64,000 nt of DNA from NCBI GenBank assembly GCA_017403145.1, contig JAFQOO010000004.1:1-64000 (forward strand), written 5' to 3'. Below the pieces are notes generated by a model, which was not told where the DNA came from, made no database searches, and saw only the letters and a list, made by a program, of their open reading frames with translations. This DNA comes from Clostridia bacterium. Its GTDB lineage: Bacteria; Bacillota; Clostridia; Christensenellales; DTU072. Shown here piece by piece: positions 52,823-64,000 of this stretch (position 1 is the first letter of the stretch; each line of letters starts with the position of its first letter). The position numbers and the translations under genes are program-made.

Positions 52823-52851
52823 TTGACAATGGCTAGATAGGGTGATATTAT
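52823..52851 (+). promoter_or_regulatory. Promoter for the LRR protein
   Basis: TTGACA (52823-52828), 17-nt spacer, TATTAT (52846-52851), giving a ~150-nt 5' leader. Part of that leader (about 52837-52945) recurs before the 55136 gene. Confidence 0.65.
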
Positions 52852-53007
52852 GAATACGTAAGGGAATTATTGCAACAAACTAGGGGAAAATAGGCTGTTT
52901 TAATTGCTATCAGTGAAATAAAAGTAAAAAAATTCCAAAATTTGGTCATTTTGGGGTGGCTAAATTGTCTATATAAATAGATAAACAAATCTAAAGGAGT
53001 TTTAATT

Positions 53008-54234
53008 ATGAAAAGAGTTGGTATTCTAGCGGTAGTATTATTGCTTACAGCAGTTATTTCTTTAGGCATAGGCTTCGTTGCATTATGGAATAAAGATGAC
53101 GTAATGGAAACCACTGATTTCGTGCTTCGTAAATTAGAAGATGGTAATTACGAGATTACTAGTCTTGTGGATAGTTCTAAGGAAAAAGTTGAAATTCCCG
53201 ATACTTATAATAATAAAAAGATTGTAGGAATTGGCGAGAAAGCTTTTTATCAAAATAAAGCCTTAACCGAAATTAAACTGGGTGCAAACGTAAAATACAT
53301 TGGAAAGAATGCGTTTTCATGGAGTGAGAAATTGAGCGAAGTTTATTTAAACAATGGACTAGAAAGAATAGGGGGTAGTGCCTTCAGTGACTGTGATGAA
53401 CTAAAGAGCATAACTATTCCCGATAGCGTAATTGAATTGGGTGAATACGCATTTGCAAGTTGCTCTATAAAACATCTTGAGATAGGTAAGGGTCTTAAAG
53501 TAATAAATGAGTCAGCTTTTAGGAGTTCCACAATAGGAACGTTGGTTTTTGGCAATTCCGTTGAGGAAGTCAAAGACTTTGCATTCAGTTACGTAAAGTG
53601 TGATAGCATCATACTACCCGATAGTTTACAAAAGGTTGGTGTAATGGCTTTTGGCGGAGTTACTGCAAACAAGCTAGATTTAGGAAATGGTATAAAGGAA
53701 ATTGGCGAGTCCGCATTTGCAGGTTGGGTTGTTCCGCAAGGGTTGACTTTACCCGAAAGTGTGGAAATCATTGGAGAATACGCCTTTTACCACAGTTCTT
53801 TTGAAGGGGAGCTTGTAATCAACAGCAAAATATCTAAAATAGGCAATTCGGCGTTTGCGGAAAACAACTTTGAAAAAGTAACTTTTGAGGGCGCTCGTAC
53901 CGAAATTCCGATGGGTATATTGAAGAAAAATCCCATCACGGATATCGTATTCCCAACTGGGGTTCAACAAATTGGTGCAGAGGCATTCGCTGAAAGCGCA
54001 TTGACTACTATTACAATTCCGGACACGGTAAAAATCATCAGAACAAAAGCTTTTGAGAATAGTGCCCTTGAAGAAATCGTGATAGGTGAAGGGGTGGAGG
54101 AAATAGAAACGTCCGCATTCAATAAGTGTATAAAACTATCAACAGTACGCAACAAATCCGGTCTTAACGTTGTAGCGGGCGAACTTACACACGGATTAGT
54201 TGCAAAGTATGCTCAAACCGTAATAAACGAATAA
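53008..54234 (+). CDS. BspA-type leucine-rich repeat surface protein
   Basis: 408 residues. N-terminal hydrophobic segment (VGILAVVLLLTAVISLGIGFVALW, about 4-27) as signal or anchor, then about thirteen LRR_5 repeats of ~23 residues with the motif I-G-x-x-A-F-x-x-x-x-L-x-x-I-x-[IL]-P-x-[ST]-[VL]. The family mediates surface binding in Treponema, Bacteroides and many gut Firmicutes. AAAGGAG before the ATG. The terminator at 54247 ends its transcript. Confidence 0.88.
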   Translation: MKRVGILAVVLLLTAVISLGIGFVALWNKDDVMETTDFVLRKLEDGNYEITSLVDSSKEKVEIPDTYNNKKIVGIGEKAFYQNKALTEIKLGANVKYIGKNAFSWSEKLSEVYLNNGLERIGGSAFSDCDELKSITIPDSVIELGEYAFASCSIKHLEIGKGLKVINESAFRSSTIGTLVFGNSVEEVKDFAFSYVKCDSIILPDSLQKVGVMAFGGVTANKLDLGNGIKEIGESAFAGWVVPQGLTLPESVEIIGEYAFYHSSFEGELVINSKISKIGNSAFAENNFEKVTFEGARTEIPMGILKKNPITDIVFPTGVQQIGAEAFAESALTTITIPDTVKIIRTKAFENSALEEIVIGEGVEEIETSAFNKCIKLSTVRNKSGLNVVAGELTHGLVAKYAQTVINE

Positions 54235-54246
54235 GCTAGCATATAA

Positions 54247-54278
54247 GAAAAAAGCACTCCTTCGGGAGTGCTTTTTTT
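54247..54278 (+). terminator. Terminator after the LRR gene
   Basis: AAAAAAGCACTCC-TTC-GGGAGTGCTTTTTTT. Confidence 0.88.
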
Positions 54279-54376
54279 CTTATATAATGTAAAAATGTAA
54301 AATTATAGTAAAATTTTTCCAAAAATTGGTCATTTGGGGGTTGCTAAATTGTCTATATAGTAGGAGGTAAGAATAT

Positions 54377-54958
54377 ATGAAGAAAACATTTTTACTTGCA
54401 ATAAGTTGTTTGATACTATTGACTATATTTTTTTCTATAGTTGGTTGCGTTGATAGTAGTGGACAGAGCTCCGAAGACAAAGATGGTTTGCCATATTATT
54501 GGTTTTGTTATGCAATAAACGATGAGCACGTAACTTTTGGATTAGATGATGAGGTTACAATAGATTTGTATTATTGGCGTGATGCAACAAAATATATGAA
54601 TGACCCGGATTATGCAGAACTCTACGTCAGTTCTCACCCCGGGGGAATGGAAGATGCTGCTCAAATTATGCATACTTTACCGGTTGATGAAATGGAACTT
54701 TTGCTTAGGGTAGAGGAGTTTTATATAGAAAATTATCCACCAATTCAATGTGATTACAATGAACGAATAGTTTATGGTGAACCCACCAAGACTATAGTGA
54801 TACCCAAGCATTTATTTATGTATGAAACAGGTAAAATACTACTTAGCTTTAATTATAAGCTTAGAACAGCCAAGACATATTTGTTTTATGAAAAAACAGA
54901 CGAACAGATAATTTTAAAAAGCTCTATTTTCTCAATGAAGTCGTATGACAATAATTGA
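54377..54958 (+). CDS. Lipoprotein, paralogue of the 55136 gene
   Basis: 193 residues. Signal peptide with lipobox FSIVGC (Cys about 24). The body shares a pattern with the 55136 protein: C-Y-[AS]-[IV]-x-D-E-x-x-x-F-x-L-D-[DE]-x-V-x-I-x-LYY, and further on E-NYP-[PM], then V-[IL]-P-K-x-LF. This is a new or unrecognised family of small surface lipoproteins. AGGAGG before the ATG. Upstream sequence (54315-54358) repeats part of the leader of the LRR gene. Confidence 0.7.
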   Translation: MKKTFLLAISCLILLTIFFSIVGCVDSSGQSSEDKDGLPYYWFCYAINDEHVTFGLDDEVTIDLYYWRDATKYMNDPDYAELYVSSHPGGMEDAAQIMHTLPVDEMELLLRVEEFYIENYPPIQCDYNERIVYGEPTKTIVIPKHLFMYETGKILLSFNYKLRTAKTYLFYEKTDEQIILKSSIFSMKSYDNN

Positions 54959-55015
54959 CCAAGAAAGTGAGCAGTTAAGTATGTTCGACCCATAGGACCC
55001 ATTTATGGTTAGTAA

Positions 55016-55130
55016 GTAGGGTGATATGATGAATACGCAAGGGAATTATTGTAACATTCTAGGGGAAAATAGGCAGTTTTAATTGGTATAAGTATAATAA
55101 AAGCAAAAAGTTCCAAAATTAGGAGGTATT
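55016..55130 (+). repeat. Duplicated leader sequence (second copy of 52837-52945)
   Basis: Begins TAGGGTGATATGATGAATAC and continues through AAGGGAATTATTG, CTAGGGGAAAATAGGC and TTCCAAAATTAGG. It closely matches 52837-52945. A further partial copy (TTCCAAAA-TTGGTCATTT to GTCTATATA) is at 54315-54358. All three lie directly before genes for exported proteins. Confidence 0.75.
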
Positions 55131-55135
55131 ATTTT

Positions 55136-55780
55136 GTGAAAAAAGTATTATCAAAAATTATTTTTTTGTTGGTTACAATACCATTAGCTTTGCTGTTCGC
55201 TTGTACTCCTACTAAAGACGTTACGTCGACAGATGGGAATAATAAACCCAGCCGTGAAGATGCGGAAATAAGTTTGTGTTATTCGGTTTTGGACGAAGAC
55301 CGTGCCTTCTCTTTGGATGAGGACGTTGTTATAGGATTGTACTATGGAACAAACATATTATATGAAGAAATTATTAACAGTACTCAATCAGAGGCACATG
55401 TAATATATGGTAGTGAATATCTTTTAGATAATTCTATTTATGCTTTCCAAATGGAAAAAACAGCAACTTCTACGGATATGACACTAGCAATACAAAATAT
55501 TAAGACAGAACAGATGGTAAAAATACTAGATATAAATGATTTTTGTGTCGAGAATTATCCCATGGTAGATATAAATAATCTGAAAGAGCCACATATGGTT
55601 GTATTACCAAAAGAATTATTTAAGGGACAAGAAGGAGTAATAGTTATATGGCTATCTGTAAATAAACTAAAATCCGTTACAGTAAAAAATTATTTATATT
55701 ATACAATTGAGAATAACAAAATTATATTGGATGAAAAGAAAATATCCTATACAGGACATTCGATTACAGGAGAAATTTAG
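55136..55780 (+). CDS. Lipoprotein, paralogue of the 54377 gene
   Basis: 214 residues starting at GTG 55136, with AGGAGG about 10 bp upstream. Lipoprotein signal FLLVTIPLALLFACTP (Cys about 23), then a Thr/Asp/Asn-rich linker and the shared domain (ISLCYSVLDEDRAFSLDEDVVIGLYY, then FCVENYPM, then VVLPKELF). Tandem paralogy with 54377 suggests duplication together with the leader. Function unknown. Confidence 0.7.
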   Translation: MKKVLSKIIFLLVTIPLALLFACTPTKDVTSTDGNNKPSREDAEISLCYSVLDEDRAFSLDEDVVIGLYYGTNILYEEIINSTQSEAHVIYGSEYLLDNSIYAFQMEKTATSTDMTLAIQNIKTEQMVKILDINDFCVENYPMVDINNLKEPHMVVLPKELFKGQEGVIVIWLSVNKLKSVTVKNYLYYTIENNKIILDEKKISYTGHSITGEI

Positions 55781-55875
55781 TATGGAAAATAATAAGTTAT
55801 TCTTTATATAGGGAAACTAAATTTGATAGCAAGGAGCTCTTTGCTCCCTGCTGTTGGCAATAAAAAAGAAAGAAT

Positions 55876-56676
55876 ATGGATAGTAAAGTTGTTAAAGAGA
55901 TATTTATTATATTAAGACAAAATAGGAAATTGGGTATAGAGAGGTTATACGAAACTTACTATGCCCAATTATATGCTATTGCCTTTTCAATTCTCAAAAA
56001 CCATCACAAGAGCCAAGACGTGGTTCAAGACGTTATATTACGATTGTTACAAATGGACGAAGCCTTATTCCCAACTGATGGTGAATTAACTTGGCTTTCT
56101 ACAATTATAAAAAATTCTGCTTTAAACGAAATCAAAGCTTCGCAAAAATGTGATTATTTGAGGGATATACCAATAAAATTAGAAGCAAAGAACATAAACG
56201 AAACAGTAGACCTAGAAAAATTTAATGAAATGATAAAGGACTTGGATGATGAACGCAAACAAGTCCTTTCCTTAAAAATACTGGGTAATTATAAGTTTAG
56301 TGAAATTGCTCATATTATGCCTATAACAGCAAAAAAAGCACGTTATTTATATAATACTTCTATTAAATCTATAAAAAATACTATGAAGGTGCTTGGCTCT
56401 ATTGCGATAACATTCTTTTTAATTTTTGTGTTAAACGTAATTTTAGCTATAATAGAAGTTGTGCCGATTATTTTTGTAGATGGCAGTCTATCAATAGGAT
56501 TTACTGATATATTTGTTATATATAAAAGTGGTGAGAGGTACATTAGTGTTGGCGTGGAATATACCGGTTATATGTTTTTATTGTTTACTGCTATACTACT
56601 ATTCTTTTATTACAATGCACACGATTTACCTACAAAGGCAAAGATAAGGAAAAAGAAAAATGAAAAAAATAATTAG
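55876..56676 (+). CDS. ECF-type RNA polymerase sigma factor with a C-terminal membrane domain
   Basis: 266 residues. Residues 20-85 hold sigma region 2 (LYETYYAQLYAIAFSILKNHHKSQDVVQDVILRL, then WLSTIIKNSALNEIK). About 110-170 is region 4 (DDERKQVLSLKILGNYKFSEIAHIMPITAKKARYLYNTSIKSIK as separate motif pieces). Unlike ordinary ECF factors (about 190 residues), the chain continues into two membrane helices (about 174-200 and 230-247) and a lysine-rich tail. The factor thus appears tethered to the membrane, perhaps released by cleavage; this is inference. No anti-sigma gene is recognised. A weak AAAGAAAG site precedes the ATG. Confidence 0.78.
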   Translation: MDSKVVKEIFIILRQNRKLGIERLYETYYAQLYAIAFSILKNHHKSQDVVQDVILRLLQMDEALFPTDGELTWLSTIIKNSALNEIKASQKCDYLRDIPIKLEAKNINETVDLEKFNEMIKDLDDERKQVLSLKILGNYKFSEIAHIMPITAKKARYLYNTSIKSIKNTMKVLGSIAITFFLIFVLNVILAIIEVVPIIFVDGSLSIGFTDIFVIYKSGERYISVGVEYTGYMFLLFTAILLFFYYNAHDLPTKAKIRKKKNEKNN

Positions 56677-56779
56677 TTTTATTTCGATAGTTATATTTGT
56701 TATGGCATTGACTACTTTAACAAGTTTTGGTGTAGTTGGTTATGCCGATTTAACGTTAGCCCTTATAATGGGGAAATAG
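56660..56779 (+). CDS. 39-residue signal-peptide-like small protein
   Basis: ATG at 56660, stop TAG at 56777-56779. The sequence starts MKKIISFISIVIFVMALTTL, continues TSFGVVGYADLTLALIMGK and looks like a cleavable signal (VGYA/D) with a very short mature part, or a single-helix membrane peptide. It overlaps the sigma-factor stop by 17 bp, so it would be translated by coupling. AAGGAAAAAG may serve as ribosome site. It could be a secreted signal peptide, a regulator of the sigma factor or a decayed gene. Confidence 0.4.
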   Translation: MKKIISFISIVIFVMALTTLTSFGVVGYADLTLALIMGK

Positions 56780-56815
56780 GAAAGCTATATTATGGCGGTG
56801 TTTTTTTAGGATAAT

Positions 56816-57535
56816 ATGAGTAACTTTAAGAAACTAATAAAAATAATTATAACGATTTGCTTAATAATTGGAGTGTTAGTAGGTGCTTTTTATGGCGTTC
56901 TATTTATTGATGAAGCTTTAAAAAAAACCGAGAGAGGAGAATATCATTATAAAAATGATGAAACACACGAGCAATTTTCTTCGCGGCAAGGATATTTTTT
57001 GCCAACAAGTACAATAAAGCAAGGGTATGAAGATTCTATGTACTATGGCACTGCTTGGTACTTAAATGGTGGTAATAAAGTCAATATAACCAATAAAATA
57101 TATTATACATACTATACAGAAAATAAAAATGAAGATGGTCTTTATGAGTATAGCTATGACCAGTTAAATAATGGTATTTATAGTATTGATATTTATGTTA
57201 TTACCAATCCAATAATAATTTGGAAGAAAGAAATACATCGTGCAAGAGATATGGAAAGAAATAGCCCTCGCCACTTTGCTTTAAAGTATGATTTTATAAA
57301 ACAAAAAATAGGTGGCGTAGAGAGTATGGGCTATACATATTTGATGAAAGAAAGAATGTTTGATGAATACGCATTTTCAATGTATATGGAAAGTCGAATA
57401 AGCAAAGATTGCCATATGAATTTAGGTATCTCCTGGCTGATTGACATAAATAACTATAATTATGAGGAACTAAAACAAAATGCAATAGATTACGTGGCTT
57501 ATATTATTGGCAATATTCAGCCCCCGATTTATTGA
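56816..57535 (+). CDS. Membrane-anchored protein of unknown function
   Basis: 239 residues. One N-terminal helix (IIITICLIIGVLVGAFYGVLF, about 10-30), the rest probably outside, rich in Tyr, Asn and Glu (YHYKNDETHEQF; IYYTYYTENKNEDGLYEY). I recognise no family. It follows the sigma factor and the small peptide and ends before a strong terminator, so the three may form one unit. Confidence 0.6.
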   Translation: MSNFKKLIKIIITICLIIGVLVGAFYGVLFIDEALKKTERGEYHYKNDETHEQFSSRQGYFLPTSTIKQGYEDSMYYGTAWYLNGGNKVNITNKIYYTYYTENKNEDGLYEYSYDQLNNGIYSIDIYVITNPIIIWKKEIHRARDMERNSPRHFALKYDFIKQKIGGVESMGYTYLMKERMFDEYAFSMYMESRISKDCHMNLGISWLIDINNYNYEELKQNAIDYVAYIIGNIQPPIY

Positions 57536-57560
57536 GTTTTTTCTATTTGTTTTTAAACTA

Positions 57561-57587
57561 AAACGGGCTACCTTTCGGTAGCCCGTT
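57561..57587. terminator. Bidirectional terminator between convergent genes
   Basis: AACGGGCTACC-TTTC-GGTAGCCCGTT with T-rich sequence on one side and A-rich on the other. Confidence 0.88.
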
Positions 57588-57607
57588 CGTTTTATTTATA
57601 TAACGAA

Positions 57608-61199
<3,592 letters not shown>

Positions 61200-61221
61200 G
61201 TTATTTTATTATTCATAAAAT

Positions 61222-61250
61222 AAAAAAAGAGCATCTTCAAGATGCCCTTT
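61222..61250 (-). terminator. Terminator after the 61265 phosphoesterase gene
   Basis: On the minus strand, GGGCATCTTGAAGATGCTC followed by a run of T. Confidence 0.8.
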
Positions 61251-61264
61251 ATATACAATTTATA

Positions 61265-62920
61265 CTATTTTTTCTTTTTGTCTACTCTTGGCGGTAGCAC
61301 CTTTTTATAGTTCTTGTAGGGATTGAATACTCCGCGTAACACTATAAGCAGACTTAGAACAAGTGCGCTTGGAATAAGAATAGGGGAAGCTAAAATTATG
61401 CCTAGCACCAAACTTATGATTATTCCAACACCTTTATTCGATTTGAAAGAAGGGAGCGGAGGTTTCTTTATAGGTTCCTCGCTAGGATTGATTATCGCGT
61501 TATAGTCGTCGATACCATTGTTGTATGCAAGAGGCTCTACGATTTCCTTTACCGATTCGAAACCTATTAGTTTTTTGAGGTTTATTCCAAGAGTGCTAAT
61601 AAGGTCGTCTATGATTGCCACGGTACCCATTATGATGTTAAACTCGGCACGGTCGGGAGTAATATCGGCATTACCTGCATATAGCTTTTCTACCATCTCA
61701 AGAATTAACGGAACCACCTTTTCATCTTTGATAGGCGCTACTTCGTCGGGGGTGAGCCTGCTTTCCTTTTTGCACCACTTGTATACCTTGCCAATGGTAA
61801 GTTTATTTAGGAAAATGCCTACTGCTTTGAATATCCACCAGAACTGATATACCGTCCAAGGACGAATGGAAATGGAGTTGGCGTATATAGCAAAGTTAAC
61901 CATATCGCCACTCATTTCGTTAACCATATCTTCTATCATTCCAAAGAAGCCTTCCCTACAATATTCGGGCAACGTTTTGCCCTCGAGGTCAAATCTAGAA
62001 AGGTCGTTTATAACTATAGTTTTAACGTCTATGGTACCGTCTTCTAGATAATCGACCTTGCGCATAAGAGGAGGTGAACCGACCAATGCTCCCGTTGAAA
62101 TATCGTATAATAGGTTCCCATTTTCGCTTTTATAGTACTCTATATCGTGAATATGTGAGTGCCCGGTATATATAACGTTAATACCGTTATCTGCAAGAAC
62201 GTTGGCTAGCCTTATATTATCGGCAATTATATCGTGGCTACCTATAAGCTTGTAAATAGGGCTGGGAGTAAGAATGGGGTGATGGGTAAAGCAAACTATT
62301 TTTTTGCCCTCTTGGGTAGCAACGTTGGCTTGTTCTATTATCCAATTTAGTTGTTCCTCGTTAAGTCCGCGGTGGTTATTTTTTTCGTTGGCTATATAGT
62401 CGTCGTTTATTGCTATCAAGCGGTGCTTTTCGTCTAAATCATAGGTATACGACATACTGTCCACGTGTTCGCTTATAGCCTTATCTCTACCATATGGAGC
62501 ATACCAAGCACGCAAATCTTCACGTTTTGCGCAGGGGATAAAACGTTTGTATTCGTAGTTTTCATCGTATCCATAAGATAAACCTTTGTTTTGGTCTACC
62601 TTGCTATATTTGGTCTTTTTAAGCTCGCGATAATCGTGCGTTGAGGTCGTAACAAGTATCCTAAGTCCTTTTTGTGTGTACTCCTCAAAAATCTTGAGTA
62701 AATCTTCGTGTGAGCTTATTTCTCCGTTATCGGTAAGGTCGCCGGTGATTAAAACAGTGTCGGTTTCAGTGTCGTTAAGTATAATATCAAAGGCTTCGCG
62801 TATGATTTCTTCCGATTCACGCATTTGCATTTGGGTTGCTTTTCGCTCCCATTTATAAGGGTCGGCAAGCCAATTACGTTTGGAATACAAATGGATATCC
62901 GTCATTACGTATAGTTTCAT
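61265..62920 (-). CDS. Calcineurin-like metallophosphoesterase with a C-terminal membrane segment
   Basis: 551 residues. Motifs MTDIHLYSK (D-x-H, about 7-9), LITGDLTDNGE (about 58), a histidine at TSTHDYREL (where GNHD is usual, so the Asn is replaced), CFTHHPIL (about 213) and YTGHSHIHD (about 252). After about residue 470 comes a Pro/Lys linker, then a long hydrophobic stretch (GIIISLVLGIILASPILIPSALVLSLLIVL) that should anchor the protein, and a basic end. Substrate unknown. Its promoter region is shared with the divergent hydrolase gene. Confidence 0.83.
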   Translation of the reverse strand: MKLYVMTDIHLYSKRNWLADPYKWERKATQMQMRESEEIIREAFDIILNDTETDTVLITGDLTDNGEISSHEDLLKIFEEYTQKGLRILVTTSTHDYRELKKTKYSKVDQNKGLSYGYDENYEYKRFIPCAKREDLRAWYAPYGRDKAISEHVDSMSYTYDLDEKHRLIAINDDYIANEKNNHRGLNEEQLNWIIEQANVATQEGKKIVCFTHHPILTPSPIYKLIGSHDIIADNIRLANVLADNGINVIYTGHSHIHDIEYYKSENGNLLYDISTGALVGSPPLMRKVDYLEDGTIDVKTIVINDLSRFDLEGKTLPEYCREGFFGMIEDMVNEMSGDMVNFAIYANSISIRPWTVYQFWWIFKAVGIFLNKLTIGKVYKWCKKESRLTPDEVAPIKDEKVVPLILEMVEKLYAGNADITPDRAEFNIIMGTVAIIDDLISTLGINLKKLIGFESVKEIVEPLAYNNGIDDYNAIINPSEEPIKKPPLPSFKSNKGVGIIISLVLGIILASPILIPSALVLSLLIVLRGVFNPYKNYKKVLPPRVDKKKK

Positions 62921-62989
62921 ATCATCTCCTAAATTGGGTTAGTATATTCATTATAACATACCTAGGTATTTTCTTCAAGATAAAATTAC

Positions 62990-63018
62990 TTTACAAAAGT
63001 AGCCTTTGGGGTTATAAT
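62990..63018 (+). promoter_or_regulatory. Promoter for the alpha/beta hydrolase gene
   Basis: TTTACA (62990-62995), 17-nt spacer, TATAAT (63013-63018), about 34 nt before the ATG. Confidence 0.65.
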
Positions 63019-63051
63019 TAGGCTGATAAAACAAAGTTTTAGGAGTAATTT

Positions 63052-64000
63052 ATGACTATACCCGAAATAGTTGGTCTTGCAATATTCTGTTTGGTTATCG
63101 CTTGCGGTATTATAATAGCAGTGCTTTTCCTATGCGGATATTTGACCTACAAGGACCTTTGTCATAGAAAGGAAAGTGTTGATAAGCTAGAACAAAGTCC
63201 CTACGTTGGCGCGCTTGGTCCCAACCTTAGCGATTTTAACGATTTCCGCGATGATAGTTATAGCGCACTAAAAGGTACTTCGTTTACTTGGGAATCTATC
63301 ACAAGCAACGACGACGTTAGACTGTTCGCAAGATTTTATAAAGTAGAAAATGCTAAAAAGACCGTCATTTGCTTGCCCGGATATCTCACCTCTGCAGTCA
63401 AGTGCTTTTCAGCCTTTGTTCCATTCTATATGGAAAAGGGATTTAACGTACTACTTGTTACTGCTCGCGGACACGCTGAAAGCGGTGGCAAGCATATCAC
63501 TTTTGGCAAAAAGGAATCCCAAGACTTGCTTTTATGGATATCCAAAGTCAACGAATTGGTGAAAGATGGCGAAATTATAGTTCACGGTATCGATATTGGT
63601 GCAAACTCTGCACTATTGGTATCGGGCGAGTTTAATAACGAGGTTAAGGGTATCATTAGTGATAGTGCTTTTAGTAAGCCTTGGGACGTATTCGTTTATC
63701 AAATCAAGCAAATTTATCACCTTTCACCCTTCCCCATTTTGCATATAGCAGAGTACTTTTCCAAGAGATTTATTAAAGTTGGTTTTGGCGATAGCGCGGT
63801 AAAGGCAGTAGCGAATAGTGCTGTACCCGTACTATTCGTGCACGGAGCAAAGGATATGTTCGTTCCTTACTATATGTGCAATGCTTGTTACGAAAGTTGC
63901 TCGGCTCCCAAACAAAAATTTATAGTTGAAAATGCCGGACACGCCCAAGCAATCTTTAAGGATACCGAGGGCTACAAAGAAGCCATAAGCAATTTTATCG
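63052..64000 (+). CDS. Membrane-anchored alpha/beta hydrolase, 3' partial
   Basis: ATG at 63052 with AGGAG 8 bp upstream; the frame is open to the window end (316 codons). One N-terminal helix (GLAIFCLVIACGIIIAVLFLCGYL, about 8-31). The hydrolase core has VICLPGYLTSAVKC (oxyanion region, about 104), ARGHAESGGK, the nucleophile-elbow segment HGIDIGANSALL (about 181), the acid HGAKDMFVP (about 264) and a final histidine ENAGHAQAIF (about 293). The elbow reads G-x-D-x-G where this family usually has G-x-S-x-G, so Asp replaces the nucleophile Ser. It may be a pseudoenzyme or use an Asp nucleophile. Confidence 0.75.
   Translation, partial: MTIPEIVGLAIFCLVIACGIIIAVLFLCGYLTYKDLCHRKESVDKLEQSPYVGALGPNLSDFNDFRDDSYSALKGTSFTWESITSNDDVRLFARFYKVENAKKTVICLPGYLTSAVKCFSAFVPFYMEKGFNVLLVTARGHAESGGKHITFGKKESQDLLLWISKVNELVKDGEIIVHGIDIGANSALLVSGEFNNEVKGIISDSAFSKPWDVFVYQIKQIYHLSPFPILHIAEYFSKRFIKVGFGDSAVKAVANSAVPVLFVHGAKDMFVPYYMCNACYESCSAPKQKFIVENAGHAQAIFKDTEGYKEAISNFI

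Overview
The window looks like chromosome from an anaerobic, AT-rich, Gram-positive (Firmicutes/Clostridia-type) bacterium. The evidence is strong AGGAGG-type ribosome sites, sigma-A promoters with 17-nt spacers, a 1162-residue pyruvate:ferredoxin oxidoreductase, cell-surface InlB/YDG-repeat proteins, lipoproteins, and a type II-A CRISPR-Cas9 locus. An uncultured gut Clostridium relative is my inference; nothing here names the species.

Layout. 1-960: end of a surface protein with recently duplicated InlB-type repeats. 964-3978 (minus): a membrane-protein pair, cysteine synthase and an SGNH hydrolase. 4084-10845: secG, smpB, then metY-metA-recF-argS and a PHP phosphatase. 10860-11252: tmRNA (ssrA), so both partners of trans-translation are present. 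11245-11600: a hairpin module present twice. 11698-20025: a complete type II-A CRISPR-Cas locus with divergent tracrRNA, cas9, cas1, cas2, csn2, leader and 28 repeats. 20037-22694: membrane proteins, a glycerophosphodiesterase and a lipoprotein. 22696-25332: a compact RNA-repair operon (methyltransferase, RNA ligase, HD-Pnk end-healing enzyme). 25402-27400: a TIR-methyltransferase fusion with a GNAT partner. 27471-33811: a giant YDG/InlB surface protein, an amidase-domain protein, a nitroreductase and a DMT transporter. 34110-40710: argGHCJBF. 40790-43563: DUF308 protein, M20 peptidase, ABM protein, YhbY and a small protein. 43568-44050 and 52317-52746: two tandem arrays of a ~150-bp palindromic element. 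44227-49075: exported protein, CDF transporter, phosphoesterase and rRNA methyltransferase. 49223-52318: gldA and dhaK-dhaL (glycerol to dihydroxyacetone phosphate). 52823-57535: BspA-type LRR protein, two paralogous lipoproteins, a membrane-anchored sigma factor, a 39-residue peptide and a membrane protein. 57608-64000: PFOR, a phosphoesterase and the start of an alpha/beta hydrolase.

Functional threads. Methionine can be made by the acetyl route: MetA carries Glu111 (acetyl-CoA type) beside MetY. Glycerol oxidation (GldA, DhaKL) and PFOR suit a fermenter. The stretch from 11.7 to 27.4 kb is a defence and stress region holding CRISPR-Cas9, RNA repair and TIR-methyltransferase genes.

Most notable: (i) the cas9 and PFOR promoters carry the same ACGCGCGCGT palindrome between -35 and -10; (ii) the tracrRNA promoter -35 box overlaps the cas9 start codon and the cas transcript is antisense to tracrRNA; (iii) the MTase-ligase-HD-Pnk operon next to a TIR-methyltransferase fusion; (iv) the tandem palindromic elements, whose hairpin stems covary between copies. 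All assignments come from reading motifs by eye; no database search was run.
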